From the NCBI GenBank assembly GCA_965655795.1, contig CBFHHY010000004.1, positions 62,001-126,000 on the forward strand: a stretch of 64,000 nucleotides of DNA. The letters run 5' to 3'. The translations under genes were made by a program, and so were the position numbers. The notes beneath the pieces are model-generated. The model saw only the letters and a program-made list of their open reading frames with translations. It made no database searches and was not told where the DNA came from. Positions within the stretch are counted from its first letter, which is position 1. The number at the start of each line of letters is the position of its first letter. Of this stretch, positions 36,318-46,518 are shown piece by piece. The stretch comes from TMED14 sp002167805 (GTDB taxonomy: Bacteria; Bacteroidota; Bacteroidia; Flavobacteriales; Schleiferiaceae).

Positions 36318-37028
36318 ATGTTTAGATTTTTCTTTACTCTATTTATCTTAATTTTCTCTTTAAAACTCGCAAGCCAGTCCCTCGTTGTTGAATCAAAAGA
36401 CTCAATAGCCTATGTGAACTCTATTTCAGGGCAACAGGCTGTAGGACATATTGCTTTAAAGAATATTTCGAATTCCTCAAAAGATTATTTCTTGGTAAGA
36501 AGAAAAGTCGGATCAACCGGTTTGGTAGATTCAAATTACTTCTGTTGGGATTTATGTTACGGTACTTTTGCCTCACAAAGTTTGGGTAATGTAACTATTG
36601 CTGCTGGAGCTGTAGCATATGATTTTTCAGGCTATTCATATGTTAGAGACACCAGTTTAGAGGGGCAGGATACCATTTGGTATACAATTATAAATGCCAT
36701 CGACTCTACGGATACTCTTCAAGTACAAATGATATATGGTTTCTCAAAGACGTTTAACCTCGAAGAGAAAGAAGTCAACGATTTTAAAATATATCCGAAT
36801 CCTATTGGTGATGAAAATTTGAATATTGATATTCTCACATCAAACGGCATTACTTACCTGCATGTCTTAGATCTTAACGGGAGAAAAGTCAGAGAATTTG
36901 AGGTTGAACCGAATCAAAGGAAAGTGACTTTTAATCCTCACTTTATCGGGTTAGAAAAAGGTATCTATATTCTAAAGCGTATAAATTCCGCTGGAAAATT
37001 TGAATTTGGAAAATTTATAGTTCAGTAA
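36318..37028 (+). CDS. Small T9SS cargo protein, function unknown
   Basis: 236 residues. The signal peptide ends at KLASQ, and a beta-rich domain of about 120 residues carries FCWDLCYG (two cysteines). The C-terminal ~75 residues are a type A sorting domain: IYPNPIGDEN, LDLNGRKVREF and GLEKGIYILKR. The N-terminal domain, with VGHIALKNISNSSKDYF, resembles an immunoglobulin-like repeat but I cannot name it. It is upstream of ruvA and sprA and could be exported by the latter. Confidence 0.8.
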   Translation: MFRFFFTLFILIFSLKLASQSLVVESKDSIAYVNSISGQQAVGHIALKNISNSSKDYFLVRRKVGSTGLVDSNYFCWDLCYGTFASQSLGNVTIAAGAVAYDFSGYSYVRDTSLEGQDTIWYTIINAIDSTDTLQVQMIYGFSKTFNLEEKEVNDFKIYPNPIGDENLNIDILTSNGITYLHVLDLNGRKVREFEVEPNQRKVTFNPHFIGLEKGIYILKRINSAGKFEFGKFIVQ

Positions 37029-37064
37029 ATACTAAATTTTAATTTTCTTCGTTATTAGAGTCCA

Positions 37065-37646
37065 ATGTTTAATCACTTTGTAGGGCGTATAATAGAAAAA
37101 TCTCCGGCACATGTCGTTATTGAATGTGGTCAAGTTGGCTATTATTTAAACATTTCTCTTACAACATATGGTCAAATAGGTGATTCCAAAGAAATTAAAT
37201 TGCTTGCTCATGCCGTTTACAGAGAAGATGCTCAACTTTTATTTGGATTTTTTACCCCAGTAGAAAAAGATGTTTTTCTTTTGCTTTTAAGCGTATCTGG
37301 AGTGGGAGCGAATACAGCGAGAATGATTTTATCCGCACTTAGGCCAAATGAAGCGATTCAAGCGATATCTAATGGGGACAGTGGGGCGCTTCAGAGGATC
37401 AAAGGTATAGGGGCGAAAACTGCTCAAAGAATAGTGATTGACCTTAGAGATAAAGTGGGTGGAGTTTCGTCAACAAAAGATGTTGGGAATGAAGTATCGG
37501 CCTCTGTAAGGGATGAAGCTATACAGGCATTAATTGTTTTAGGGTTCTCTAGACAGGCAGTAGAAAGAATAGTATCATCTATTCTAGCTAAAGAGGGAGA
37601 TCAAAATTTAGAAGAAGTTTTAAGAATCGCATTATCCCAGCTCTAA
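37065..37646 (+). CDS. ruvA: Holliday junction DNA helicase subunit RuvA
   Basis: 193-residue RuvA. The three domains are visible: OB fold (MFNHFVGRIIEKSPAHVVIE), tandem helix-hairpin-helix motifs (LLSVSGVGANTARMIL and IKGIGAKTAQRIVIDLRDK), and a C-terminal RuvB-binding three-helix domain (EAIQALIVLGFSRQAVE). It binds four-way junctions and positions RuvB. Its stop overlaps the sprA start by one base, so sprA is translationally coupled to a recombination gene, an arrangement seen in other Flavobacteriales. Confidence 0.97.
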   Translation: MFNHFVGRIIEKSPAHVVIECGQVGYYLNISLTTYGQIGDSKEIKLLAHAVYREDAQLLFGFFTPVEKDVFLLLLSVSGVGANTARMILSALRPNEAIQAISNGDSGALQRIKGIGAKTAQRIVIDLRDKVGGVSSTKDVGNEVSASVRDEAIQALIVLGFSRQAVERIVSSILAKEGDQNLEEVLRIALSQL

Positions 37647-40600
37647 TGCGGTTAAAGCCGAAGTTTTTTTTCAGTTTTTTCTTTGCTGTAATTATTTCCA
37701 TTGGATCTAATGCACAGGGAATCGATTCAAATGCTACTAATTGGTCTATGCCTGGAATTGATATCCCCAAAAATATCAGCATCTCCTATACATATGACCC
37801 TGTAACAGGATTTTATATTGGGCAAAAATATATCGGAGAAACCCCTATTGGCTCGCCAATATATTATTCTGAAGAGGATTATCGTAAAATGATTTTTCAA
37901 CAACAGGAACTTGATGGTTGGAGTAGCCGTTGGTCTCAAGGAAGCTCAGCAGATCAAAGAAACGGAGTGAATATTGTTCCAGATATGAATTTAGGCTCAA
38001 ATCTGATAGAAGATATTTTTGGATCTGATGAATTAGAAATAAGGCCCCAAGGTACAGCTGAGCTTAGGTTTGGATTGAGATTTCAGCATATTAAAAACCC
38101 CATTGTCCCAGAGAGAAATAGAAAAAATCTTGCATTTGACTTTGATCAAAAAATGCAAGTGAATGCAACGGGAAAATTAGGAGAAAGGTTAGATCTTCAA
38201 ATAAACTATGATACTGAAGCGACGTTCGGATTTGAAAACAAAATGAAACTCAATTTTAAAGGTCTAGAGGATGATATTATAAAGTCTTTAGAGATGGGTA
38301 ATGTCAGTATGCCAACTGGAAGTAGCCTGATAACTGGAGCTCAAAGCCTATTTGGTTTAAAAGGGAAATTTCAATTTGGGAAAACAACAGTGACTGCAGT
38401 CTTGGCTGAGCAAAGAAGTCAAAGTCAAAGCTTAAATATTCAGGGTGGGGCAACCACGCAAGAATTCTTGATTCAAGGCGATGCATACGAGGCAAATCGC
38501 CATTTTTTCTTGAGCCATCATTTTAGAAATAATTACGAACAATGGTTAAGCACTTTGCCGGTTATTCAAAGCCCTGTTCAAATTACTCGCGTAGAAGTTT
38601 GGGTTACTAACAGAAGAACAACACCTACGGAGGTGAGAAATATAATTGCTTTTACAGATCTAGGTGAGGGTGAGGCCCGCGCTTGGCGATCCACCAGTGC
38701 TAACAGGAATGGTGATATTATCTTTCCAGGACAATCCATAGACCCATTACCCAGTAATAGAGTCAATCGTCTTGATCCCAATGATTTGCTTACAAGATTT
38801 CCAAACATTCGAGATGCTGCCACTGCGAGCTCTTCTTTAATTGCATCGGGCTATGATCCCAATGTAGAGTATTCCGAGCTTACAAATGCAAGAAAATTGC
38901 AGTCAAACGAGTATACATTTCATCCGCAATTAGGGTATTTGACCCTAAACACTTCATTGAATCAAGACGAGGTGTTGGCTGTTGCATACCAGTATACTGC
39001 AAATGGAAGAACTTATCAAGTAGGTGAATTTTCCAACGATGGGATAATGGCCCCAAAAAGTCTTGTTTTGAAATTATTAAAACATACTCTTTTGGATGTG
39101 AAGTCTCCATTATGGGATTTAATGATGAAAAACGTATATAGTTTAAATGCTTTTCAATTATCTCAAGAGGACTTCAGATTGGAAGTGATGTATTTGAATG
39201 ACGATACAGGCTTACCTATTCCATTTTTACCTGAGAGTACTGTTAAAGACAAACTTTTAATTCAAGTTCTTGACATGGACTATGTCAATAATAATAATGA
39301 TCCATTCCCAGATGGTCTTTTTGATTATGTGGAAGGAGTGACAGTATTAAGTCAAAAGGGTCGTGTCATTCTTCCTGTTTTAGAACCATTCGGATCAAGC
39401 TTATCGAGTAAATTATCCAACCAGAGTGAAAAAGAAAAATATGTTTTTCAACAGCTCTATGACTCTACGCTCTTTCGTGCACAGGAGCAAACCCAATTGA
39501 ATAAATTTCTTATTCGTGGAAGGTATAAAAGTGCGGGGGGATCACTAATCCAATTGAATTCTTTCAATATACCTAGAGGTTCAATTTCAGTAACTGCAGG
39601 TGGCGCAAAACTCATAGAGAATCAGGATTATACAGTTGATTATTCACTTGGGCAAGTGAGAATTTTAAATGAAAGTATATTGCAATCAGGAATGCCTGTA
39701 AAGGTTTCTTTTGAAAATAATACTATGTTTAATTTTCAAGCAAAAACATTTTCTGGACTTGCTGTTGAACATGAGGTTTCAAAAGATTGGACCGTAGGAG
39801 GTACTTTTTTAAGATTGGCGGAAAGACCATTGACTCAGAAAGTGAATACTACTGAGATTCCAATAGCTAATAGTATTTGGGGATTTCAGACACAATATCA
39901 AAAGAATTTGCCGGGATTGACTCGATTTATGGATAAGCTTCCTTTTATATCTACCAATGCTCCTTCCAAAATTCAGATACAAGCCGAGATAGCACAACTT
40001 CTCCCAGGATCTCCAAAGGGAATTAAGATAAATGGGGATGCGACAACGTATTTGGATGATTTTGAGACCAGTCAGACAACTATTGACCTCAGGGGTACGA
40101 CTACTTGGCATTTAGCCTCGACACCCGAGGGGCAAACGAAACTTTTCCCCGAAGCCTCTCTGAGTAATAATTGGGCATATAACTCGAACCGGGCTCGAAT
40201 AAGCTGGTATATAATTGACCCTTCATTTTTTGCAAACAATAGTCAAACCCCACAAAATATTCGAGGTAATCCATCTATTACCTCTGACCATAGACAGCGT
40301 TTGGTTCCGTTAAATGAAGTTTTCCCAAATGTTCCATTGCAACCGGGAATGGCCCGAAATATTGCCATGTTTGATCTCCAATTTGATCCGAATGAGAGAG
40401 GGCCTTACAACTTTGATGTAGCTGGATACCCTAACTACAGTCAAGGAATAAATTCGGATGGCTTTTTGATTGATCCAAAATCCAGATGGGGGGGGATAAT
40501 GCGTCAATTATCAATAAACAACTTTGAGGAGCAAAACATAGAATTCATTCAGTTCTGGATGTTAGACCCATTTTTAGATAATCCTACCGCCATGGGAGGT

Positions 40601-43600
40601 GATTTGTATTTCCACTTAGGCAATTTGTCTGAGGATATCTTGAAGGACGGCAGACAAAGTTTTGAAAATGGACTATCATCTTCTGGTCAGCTGATCGATC
40701 TTGATTCCTCGGTTTGGGGTTACACATCAAGATATCAACCTGTTGTTCAAGCATTTGATAATGATCCCAGTTCAAGGGTTCATCAGGACGTAGGTCTAGA
40801 TGGCATGGGAGATAATAGAGAGGCGAGGTTAAAAGGAGAGGATTCTCAAACATATCTATCTAAGTTGAGTAATGTTTTTGGAACCAACAGTCAAGCTTAC
40901 ATAAAAGCAATTAAAGACCCTTCAGGAGATAATTTCTCCTACTATCGTGGCCCAGATCAAGATTCAATGAATTCAGATATTTTACAACGTTATCGATATT
41001 TTAATAATACGGATGGGAACTCTCAGACAACACTAATTAATGGTCTCCCAGCGACTTATACCAATTTACCGGATAAAGAGGATGTGAATAGGGACGCAAC
41101 TCTGAATAAATCTGAACAATATTTCCAATATCATATATCTATGAGACCTGAGGATTTAGTAATCGGCAAAAATCATATTGCAGATATTTTTGAAACTCAA
41201 ACGGATTTATTACCCGATAATACTAGAAGGCCAGTAAGGTGGATTCAATTCAAAATTCCAGTATTTGAAGCCTCTAAGCGCATAGGAGGAGCCTCAGATT
41301 TTCGTTCAATTCGGTTTTTGAGAATGATTCTTAAAGGTTGGGAAGAGTCAACAGTTTTAAGAATGGCTCGTTTGGACCTTGTGAGAGGAGAATGGAGGCG
41401 CTACCGTTTTTCTTTGGAAGAATCTCGGGAGATGATTCCAATTGATGCATCTGATGAAACCTCTTTTGTTATGAATGCAGTAAATCTCGAGGAAAATGGA
41501 GGTCGAAAACCGATTCCTTATGTGCTTCCCCCCGGAATCGAAAGGCAAGTTTTACTGGGTAACACTTCTTTGGTTCAGCAAAACGAACAGTCTCTGAGCA
41601 TGAGGGTTTGTGGATTACGGGATGGAGACGCCCGGGCAGCATTCAAAAATACTTCCATCGATATGCGAATGAATAAAAGGTTAAGGTTATTCACTCACGT
41701 TGAGGCTGGAAATCAATTTGAACAGTTGAATGATGACGATTTGAAATTATTTATTCGACTTGGGAATGATTATAGTCAAAATTACTATGAGTATGAAATT
41801 CCACTTAAGGTTACCCCATGGGGAAGCTCTGATCCAGGAATTGTCTGGCCGGGATCAAACGAGATTGATCTTGCTTTTGAAGAGCTAACAAATTTGAAAT
41901 TAAGTCGAGATAAAGCTCAAATTTCAAATTCTATAATTTATCAGGAGCAGGAGAGTGATGGAGAGGGAATAATTAAAGTATTAGGAGCGCCGAATTTAGG
42001 GAATGTTCGAACCATAATGATAGGGGTACGTAACCCGAAAAAAAGATCTTCAGGTAGCTCAGATGATGGTTTAGACAAGTGCGCTGAAGTTTGGGTTAAT
42101 GAATTGAGAATGACAGATTTTGACAATCGTGGAGGCGTATCTGCATTAGCGCGGTCAAATACACAGCTTGCTGATATCGGTCAAGTTGCTTTGAGTGGAA
42201 CATATAGTACAGTGGGTTTTGGATCTTTAGATATGAGTCCCCAAGAAAGAAACAAATTTTCTGCTGCTACTTATGATTTTCAAACGAATCTTGAACTTAG
42301 CCGTCTTTTACCATTTAAAACTCGACTTAGGTTACCGCTTTTTATAAATAATGCTCAAGACTGGAAAACGCCAATGTTCAACCCATTAAACCCAGATATT
42401 GAAATGATCAAGGCGTTACAAAATTTGAATAGTAAGGATGAACGATCTGAATTACGAGATTTGGTGGCAGATAGAACAGTTCGTAGAGGCTTTAATTTCA
42501 CTAATGTGAGATTTGACCGATCTATGGGTCAAAATCGTAATTCAAAGGTCTCTAAGGCATCATCACCAGAAAAAGGCAATCAGATGAACAAATTAAGCAA
42601 AGGAAACAATAACGTTAATCAAAAAGCTAAGTTTAGAGCTCCAAATCCATTTGATATTTCTAATTGGGCCGCATCTTATTCATTTAATGAGGTACTTAAA
42701 AGTGACGCAAACACAATGAGAGACGACCGGGAGGAGCATAAGGCTACTTTGATATATAATTTTCAAACCACACCTTTGAATATTCAGCCATTTAAGAGAA
42801 TTAAAAATAAAAATTTAGCTCTGATCAAAGATTGGAATTTTAATTTGACGCCCTCGAAAATAAGCGTTCGAGGTGATGTGCTCAGGTCAATTCAAACTAT
42901 GAAAATGAGAAATGTGGATAATCCATTATTTGATTTACCAGAAATGTTTAGCAAGAATTTTACTATGGATAGAAATTATAATGTTGTTTGGGACTTAAGT
43001 AAAGGTTTAAAATTTGATTATACCTCCAGAATGCGGGTTAGAGTAGATGAATTACCTGGATCAAATTCAATTGATTCTGTTAAAACATTTTTAGTTGAAA
43101 ATTTAAGAAACGGGGGGCGTCCTGTAGAGTATCATCATACGATTAATACGTCATGGAATATTCCTATCAATAAATTACCATTTATGGACTTCACTCAATT
43201 TCAATTAAGATACACAGCTGATTATGATTGGAAAGCAAATTCTTTACTCGCCTCTATACAGTCAATTGATAGTCTAGATTTTGGAAATATAATTGAGAAT
43301 TCAGGAAAATGGAATGGAACAGCAAATCTCAACTTTGCAAATTTTTATAATAAATTCTCTTGGTATAAGAAACTGAAACAAAATGGGGGTGCAAAATCTC
43401 GCGGAGCGAGATCAGCTATGGAGCAGAGGTTGACCGGTAATAATACAAAGAGTTCTAATAAAGAGGAAAAGAAAAAAGACTCTTTTGGAAAGAAAATTTT
43501 GATTGCCACTGTGGATGCAATAACATTAGTAAAGTCGATTAACTTAAGTGGTACATTAAATACGGGGCTATACCTTCCAGGCTTCAATCCAAGGCCTGTT

Positions 43601-44941
43601 TTAAGTGGATTTTCTCCTTCGGATGCAATGGCACCTGGATTGGATATGCTTTTTGGTCTACCAATTGATATCGCAGGCAGGGCTGGAGATAACAGTAATT
43701 CTTGGTTAATAAAAAACCCAAATCAGCCAAACAGATATCTAAAAACTGAAACAAGAAGTTTCAACGGTAGAGCTCAACTTGAGCCATTCAAGGATTTTCG
43801 GATAACGATGACAGCGAATCAGAATTATGGGTCTCAAATGAGCAGTACTTTTCGTTACACAGATGGACTAGGTTTAGATTCTATGTATTCTAAAGGGTTT
43901 CATCATTTTAGTCCTCAAAATATCGAAACATTTTCTACCTCTTGGCTTTCATTAAAATCTGCTTTTGATACAAGTAGTGCTCCTGGTTATGGAAGTGCAG
44001 CTTTTAATGATTTTTTAAAAAATAGATTAGAATTTTCTCAACAATTATCAGACAGTGCTTTAAATCATATTCCGGGATACATTCAGACTTTTATAGGTGA
44101 ACCGGATTCTTCGAGATATGGATTTGATGGATATTCAGTTCTTCAGAGCGAAGTTCTACTAAATAGTTTCTTCTCAGCTTATGGTTATCAGGATGCTCAA
44201 AGTATGAGTCGAGTTGATTTCAAATCGATTTTCCCAATGCCAAATTGGTCAATTAATTACACGGGTTTAATGCGAATAAAATCATTTCGAAAAGTTTTCA
44301 CCGCTTTTGCAATGAGCCACAGCTATAAAAATAATTTGACGGTACAGAATATTCAAACGAATATGCTTCGTGCTCAGAACATTCAAAACGATCCCAGCAA
44401 TCCTTTTCCCAGAAATGCTAATCTAGATATACTTCCAGAAATGCAAATAGGGCAGGTATCAATTTCAGAATCATTTGCCCCATTAATTGGAATTGATGTT
44501 AGAACTCGAAAAAATACATCATTTAAATTCGAAGTAGGAAAACAAAGACAAATCGCACTGAGTTTAGCAAACAACCAAATTACGGAGAGTAAGGCGACAG
44601 ATGTGACTTTCGGATTGGGATACATAATTCGTGATGTTCAATTCACAATTGTTGACGAATCTGGTCAGAGAAATAATATAAAATCTAACCTTGAGTTAAA
44701 ACTTGATGTTCGGATAAGTGATAATCAAACAGTTATTCGAAGAATTTTAGAGGGTTTCAATCAACCAACAGCAGGCCAAAGAAGAACAACAATAAAGCTT
44801 ACGGCTGATTACAGATTGAGTCGCCGACTTGCTGCTCAATTTTATTATGACCAAACGATAAGTACGTTTAAAACTTCCATGGCATTCCCAACCAATCAGT
44901 GGCAAAGTGGAATAGCTTTGCGACTTAATCTTGGCAACTAA
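37646..44941 (+). CDS. sprA: T9SS outer-membrane translocon SprA (Sov)
   Basis: 2431-residue SprA/Sov. The signal peptide ends SNAQ. The size matches the roughly 2400-residue Flavobacterium SprA, the 36-stranded beta-barrel channel through which T9SS cargo leaves. Family landmarks include GDATTYLDDFETSQTTIDLRG (shortened: YLDDFETSQ), SYDPNVEYSEL-type turns, the Lys-rich insertion around 1650 (SKGNNNVNQKAKFRA) and a final barrel strand ending IALRLNLGN. It is the longest gene of the window. Two further type A cargos are just upstream and one CHU_C cargo is at 56.5 kb. Other T9SS parts (GldKLMN, PorV) are not here. Confidence 0.97.
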   Translation: MRLKPKFFFSFFFAVIISIGSNAQGIDSNATNWSMPGIDIPKNISISYTYDPVTGFYIGQKYIGETPIGSPIYYSEEDYRKMIFQQQELDGWSSRWSQGSSADQRNGVNIVPDMNLGSNLIEDIFGSDELEIRPQGTAELRFGLRFQHIKNPIVPERNRKNLAFDFDQKMQVNATGKLGERLDLQINYDTEATFGFENKMKLNFKGLEDDIIKSLEMGNVSMPTGSSLITGAQSLFGLKGKFQFGKTTVTAVLAEQRSQSQSLNIQGGATTQEFLIQGDAYEANRHFFLSHHFRNNYEQWLSTLPVIQSPVQITRVEVWVTNRRTTPTEVRNIIAFTDLGEGEARAWRSTSANRNGDIIFPGQSIDPLPSNRVNRLDPNDLLTRFPNIRDAATASSSLIASGYDPNVEYSELTNARKLQSNEYTFHPQLGYLTLNTSLNQDEVLAVAYQYTANGRTYQVGEFSNDGIMAPKSLVLKLLKHTLLDVKSPLWDLMMKNVYSLNAFQLSQEDFRLEVMYLNDDTGLPIPFLPESTVKDKLLIQVLDMDYVNNNNDPFPDGLFDYVEGVTVLSQKGRVILPVLEPFGSSLSSKLSNQSEKEKYVFQQLYDSTLFRAQEQTQLNKFLIRGRYKSAGGSLIQLNSFNIPRGSISVTAGGAKLIENQDYTVDYSLGQVRILNESILQSGMPVKVSFENNTMFNFQAKTFSGLAVEHEVSKDWTVGGTFLRLAERPLTQKVNTTEIPIANSIWGFQTQYQKNLPGLTRFMDKLPFISTNAPSKIQIQAEIAQLLPGSPKGIKINGDATTYLDDFETSQTTIDLRGTTTWHLASTPEGQTKLFPEASLSNNWAYNSNRARISWYIIDPSFFANNSQTPQNIRGNPSITSDHRQRLVPLNEVFPNVPLQPGMARNIAMFDLQFDPNERGPYNFDVAGYPNYSQGINSDGFLIDPKSRWGGIMRQLSINNFEEQNIEFIQFWMLDPFLDNPTAMGGDLYFHLGNLSEDILKDGRQSFENGLSSSGQLIDLDSSVWGYTSRYQPVVQAFDNDPSSRVHQDVGLDGMGDNREARLKGEDSQTYLSKLSNVFGTNSQAYIKAIKDPSGDNFSYYRGPDQDSMNSDILQRYRYFNNTDGNSQTTLINGLPATYTNLPDKEDVNRDATLNKSEQYFQYHISMRPEDLVIGKNHIADIFETQTDLLPDNTRRPVRWIQFKIPVFEASKRIGGASDFRSIRFLRMILKGWEESTVLRMARLDLVRGEWRRYRFSLEESREMIPIDASDETSFVMNAVNLEENGGRKPIPYVLPPGIERQVLLGNTSLVQQNEQSLSMRVCGLRDGDARAAFKNTSIDMRMNKRLRLFTHVEAGNQFEQLNDDDLKLFIRLGNDYSQNYYEYEIPLKVTPWGSSDPGIVWPGSNEIDLAFEELTNLKLSRDKAQISNSIIYQEQESDGEGIIKVLGAPNLGNVRTIMIGVRNPKKRSSGSSDDGLDKCAEVWVNELRMTDFDNRGGVSALARSNTQLADIGQVALSGTYSTVGFGSLDMSPQERNKFSAATYDFQTNLELSRLLPFKTRLRLPLFINNAQDWKTPMFNPLNPDIEMIKALQNLNSKDERSELRDLVADRTVRRGFNFTNVRFDRSMGQNRNSKVSKASSPEKGNQMNKLSKGNNNVNQKAKFRAPNPFDISNWAASYSFNEVLKSDANTMRDDREEHKATLIYNFQTTPLNIQPFKRIKNKNLALIKDWNFNLTPSKISVRGDVLRSIQTMKMRNVDNPLFDLPEMFSKNFTMDRNYNVVWDLSKGLKFDYTSRMRVRVDELPGSNSIDSVKTFLVENLRNGGRPVEYHHTINTSWNIPINKLPFMDFTQFQLRYTADYDWKANSLLASIQSIDSLDFGNIIENSGKWNGTANLNFANFYNKFSWYKKLKQNGGAKSRGARSAMEQRLTGNNTKSSNKEEKKKDSFGKKILIATVDAITLVKSINLSGTLNTGLYLPGFNPRPVLSGFSPSDAMAPGLDMLFGLPIDIAGRAGDNSNSWLIKNPNQPNRYLKTETRSFNGRAQLEPFKDFRITMTANQNYGSQMSSTFRYTDGLGLDSMYSKGFHHFSPQNIETFSTSWLSLKSAFDTSSAPGYGSAAFNDFLKNRLEFSQQLSDSALNHIPGYIQTFIGEPDSSRYGFDGYSVLQSEVLLNSFFSAYGYQDAQSMSRVDFKSIFPMPNWSINYTGLMRIKSFRKVFTAFAMSHSYKNNLTVQNIQTNMLRAQNIQNDPSNPFPRNANLDILPEMQIGQVSISESFAPLIGIDVRTRKNTSFKFEVGKQRQIALSLANNQITESKATDVTFGLGYIIRDVQFTIVDESGQRNNIKSNLELKLDVRISDNQTVIRRILEGFNQPTAGQRRTTIKLTADYRLSRRLAAQFYYDQTISTFKTSMAFPTNQWQSGIALRLNLGN

Positions 44942-44950
44942 TTCTATTAT

Positions 44951-44958
44951 TATATTTG
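44951..44958 (+). promoter_or_regulatory. Putative promoter of the gcvH operon
   Basis: TATATTTG, an exact TAnnTTTG match, with TTG at 44931-44933 only 17 bp upstream. It lies in the short gap after sprA and 19 nt before the gcvH ATG at 44978. It is the best two-part promoter in the window. The in-frame TTG at 44972 is not needed as a start. Confidence 0.5.
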
Positions 44959-44977
44959 GCAATTAAATTTATTGAAA

Positions 44978-45358
44978 ATGAATATACCTTCAGACTTAAA
45001 ATATACTAAAGACCACGAATGGGTTCGCCTAGATGGTGAAATTGCAATTATTGGGATAACCGATTTTGCTCAAGGTGAATTAGGAGATATAGTTTTTATT
45101 GATATTGATTCTGAAGGTGACACATTAAAAAAAGAAGAGGTTTTTGGATCTGTTGAAGCGGTAAAAACTGTCAGTGACTTATATGTTCCTCTAGATTGTG
45201 AAATTATTGAGGTAAATCCACTTTTAGATGAAAACCCGGAGCTGGTTAATGAGGATCCTTATCAAAAGGGTTGGATGGTGAAAGCGAAGATCACGGATCT
45301 GAGCTCGGAAAATGATTTATTGACAGCGGATCAATATTCGGAACTTGTTGGAAATTAA
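44978..45358 (+). CDS. gcvH: Glycine cleavage system H protein
   Basis: 126-residue lipoyl carrier of the glycine cleavage complex. The lipoylated lysine is Lys63 in GSVEAVKTVSDLYVP. KDHEWVRLDG and GITDFAQGELGDIVFID are typical. The start at 44978 (MNIPSDLKYT) is the usual one; a TTG two codons upstream is rejected. It lies between sprA and a VanZ-like gene, an order conserved in many Flavobacteriales. The other gcv genes are not in the window. Confidence 0.96.
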   Translation: MNIPSDLKYTKDHEWVRLDGEIAIIGITDFAQGELGDIVFIDIDSEGDTLKKEEVFGSVEAVKTVSDLYVPLDCEIIEVNPLLDENPELVNEDPYQKGWMVKAKITDLSSENDLLTADQYSELVGN

Positions 45359-45364
45359 TTTTAA

Positions 45365-45727
45365 ATGAGATTTAGTGATAGACATTGGCGGATATTCGGA
45401 TGCCTTTGGACAATCATTGTTATTTATTTCAGTTTTTTGCCAGCCGAGAACCTTCCTGATATACTTTTTACAATTAAGGATCTTATTTTACATTTTATCG
45501 CCTATTTTTTGATTGCATTTTTTTTTACCTTGGGAACAAGGTCAATATTAAATCCATGGGTATTACTAATTATTACTTTTTCACTAGGTTTAGGAATAGA
45601 AATATTTCAGCCGATTCTGACAATTGGGAGATTTTTTTCATTCTATGATATTCTTTCCAATACTTTTGGTTTAATTTTTGGTTTCATCTTTGCTCGATTT
45701 TTAGGGAACCGTATCTTTACATTATAA
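45365..45727 (+). CDS. VanZ-like membrane protein
   Basis: 120-residue VanZ-family membrane protein with four hydrophobic helices, e.g. IFGCLWTIIVIYFSFLP and VLLIITFSLGLGIEIFQPI. The VanZ segment ENLP and the GIEIFQPIL...SFYDILSNTFG motif (conserved in the family) are visible. The role is unknown in most bacteria. It is 6 bp after gcvH and 10 bp before tonB. Confidence 0.88.
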   Translation: MRFSDRHWRIFGCLWTIIVIYFSFLPAENLPDILFTIKDLILHFIAYFLIAFFFTLGTRSILNPWVLLIITFSLGLGIEIFQPILTIGRFFSFYDILSNTFGLIFGFIFARFLGNRIFTL

Positions 45728-45737
45728 TACTCTCAAA

Positions 45738-46436
45738 ATGAATAACCGAAAAACTTTCAAGGCGGACTTAGAAAACAAAAAAGGTCTTTTTTTACAAATA
45801 GGTTTGGTTTTAGCTTTGGCCATTGTCTGGGGTGCTTTTGAATGGAAAACTTATGCGGATGGCCCAAATAGTTTGGGTGATTTAGATGCTTTTATCGATG
45901 ATGAGGAAGTTGTAATTACTCAGAGGAACACTCCTCCACCTCCCCCTCCTCCGCCGGCTCCCCCAGAAGTCATTACAATTGTTGATGACAAGCTAGAAAT
46001 TGAAGAATTAGAAATGGAGTCTACAGAAATTGATAACAGCGATGAAATTGAACTTATTGATGAAATTGTTGATGATGATATTTTCAATTTTGTGAATGTA
46101 GAGAGCAAGCCGATTTATCCAGGTTGTGAAGATTATGCCACAGAAGATGAGAGGTTCAATTGTTTCAACATAAAGATTCGGCAATTTGTCGGTAGAAAAT
46201 TTGAATTCCCAGAGATGGCTAAGCAAATGGGAATTCAAGGTAAGATATGGGTTTCTTTTATTATCGAAAAAGATGGGAAAGTTTCAGATATTACCATTGA
46301 GCGATCAGTCGACAAACTTCTAGATGACGAATCATTAAGGGTTGTGCGTCAACTTCCAAAAATGTTACCTGCTAAAGTTGGTGGTAGACCTGTACGAATG
46401 CGTTATAGCCTTCCCATCAATGCTAAACTTCAGTAA
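45738..46436 (+). CDS. TonB-family energy transducer
   Basis: 232-residue TonB. One N-terminal helix (LFLQIGLVLALAIVWGAF) is followed by an acidic linker, a Pro run (PPPPPPPPAPP), a long Glu/Asp-rich stretch, and the C-terminal domain (GKIWVSFIIEKDGKVSDITI and PVRMRYSLPINAKL). It transfers proton-motive force to outer-membrane receptors. ExbB/ExbD are not adjacent. The C-terminal residues 120-140 contain two cysteines (GCEDYATEDERFNCF), typical of the Bacteroidota type. Confidence 0.92.
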   Translation: MNNRKTFKADLENKKGLFLQIGLVLALAIVWGAFEWKTYADGPNSLGDLDAFIDDEEVVITQRNTPPPPPPPPAPPEVITIVDDKLEIEELEMESTEIDNSDEIELIDEIVDDDIFNFVNVESKPIYPGCEDYATEDERFNCFNIKIRQFVGRKFEFPEMAKQMGIQGKIWVSFIIEKDGKVSDITIERSVDKLLDDESLRVVRQLPKMLPAKVGGRPVRMRYSLPINAKLQ

Positions 46437-46518
46437 TACGAGAGTATGTTTAATAACTCTGGTGTGATCCGCGATGAGCTATCATTGTACTTGATGGAGA
46501 TTAGAAAACCATAATCTT

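Noticed and set aside
45920..46108. Minus-strand Ser-rich open frame
   Set aside because: It is the antisense of the acidic and poly-Pro linker of TonB.
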